A stretch of 14,194 bases of DNA from Alphaproteobacteria bacterium. GTDB taxonomy: Bacteria; Pseudomonadota; Alphaproteobacteria; UBA828. Made by a program: the position numbers and the translations under genes. Below, piece by piece: positions 14,190 to 14,194 of the stretch; position 1 is the stretch's first letter; the number at the start of each line of letters is the position of its first letter. Under the pieces are notes generated by a model. The model ran no database searches, had not been told where the DNA came from, and saw only the letters and a program-made list of their open reading frames with translations. The stretch is taken from assembly GCA_022826345.1 (NCBI GenBank), contig JAJDVB010000133.1, positions 1 to 14,194 of the forward strand. Reading direction: 5' to 3'.

Positions 14190-14194
14190 GACGC

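Noticed and set aside
1..14194. CRISPR array, tRNA or rRNA genes
   Set aside because: No regularly spaced short repeats were seen, nor any tRNA-like or rRNA-like sequence. The only long repeats are the RIT ends and the two-copy 33-bp tandem.

Overview
The window is GC-rich DNA that looks like part of an alphaproteobacterial integrative element or genomic island. The organism assignment is inferred from protein style: a MSFGLNRAEVIG-type SSB, a Toprim-type mobile-element primase, a DUF6429 protein and a DUF1640-like protein. No rRNA, tRNA or CRISPR array was seen.

Left backbone (1-1972), all on the minus strand. It holds the N-terminal part of a primase-like protein that runs off the left edge, an intergenic stretch with several inverted repeats and a likely terminator, a single-strand DNA-binding protein, and the C-terminal three quarters of a cysteine-rich protein with repeated CxxC pairs.

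Inserted block (about 1974-8313). It splits the cysteine-rich gene and is flanked by the 6-bp direct repeat CCGTAT. It contains two parts, all on the minus strand. The left part (1974-about 4596) resembles an IS91-family element, with a YxxxY/HUH transposase preceded by a tyrosine integrase. The right part (4596-8314) is a recombinase-in-trio (RIT) element: three tyrosine recombinases joined by ATGA overlaps, between perfect 106-bp inverted repeats. The block therefore carries five DNA strand-transferases and no other recognisable cargo. Its outer left end (TAATCCCGA) resembles the RIT end box (TAATGCCGA), so the history is more complex than two independent insertions.

Right backbone (8314-14194). 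First come the N-terminal 71 codons of the split gene and a small unknown gene upstream of it. About 1 kb with no confident gene follows. Next is a large plus-strand SWIM/SNF2 helicase with a TTG start. On the minus strand at the right edge are a DUF6429 protein and a coiled-coil membrane-anchored DUF1640-like protein.

The backbone genes 107-aa protein, cysteine-rich protein, ssb and primase all face left. Before the insertion they were probably one module for DNA processing in the island. Removing one CCGTAT copy and the block restores a 270-residue cysteine-rich protein with four CxxC-x(n)-CxxC modules.
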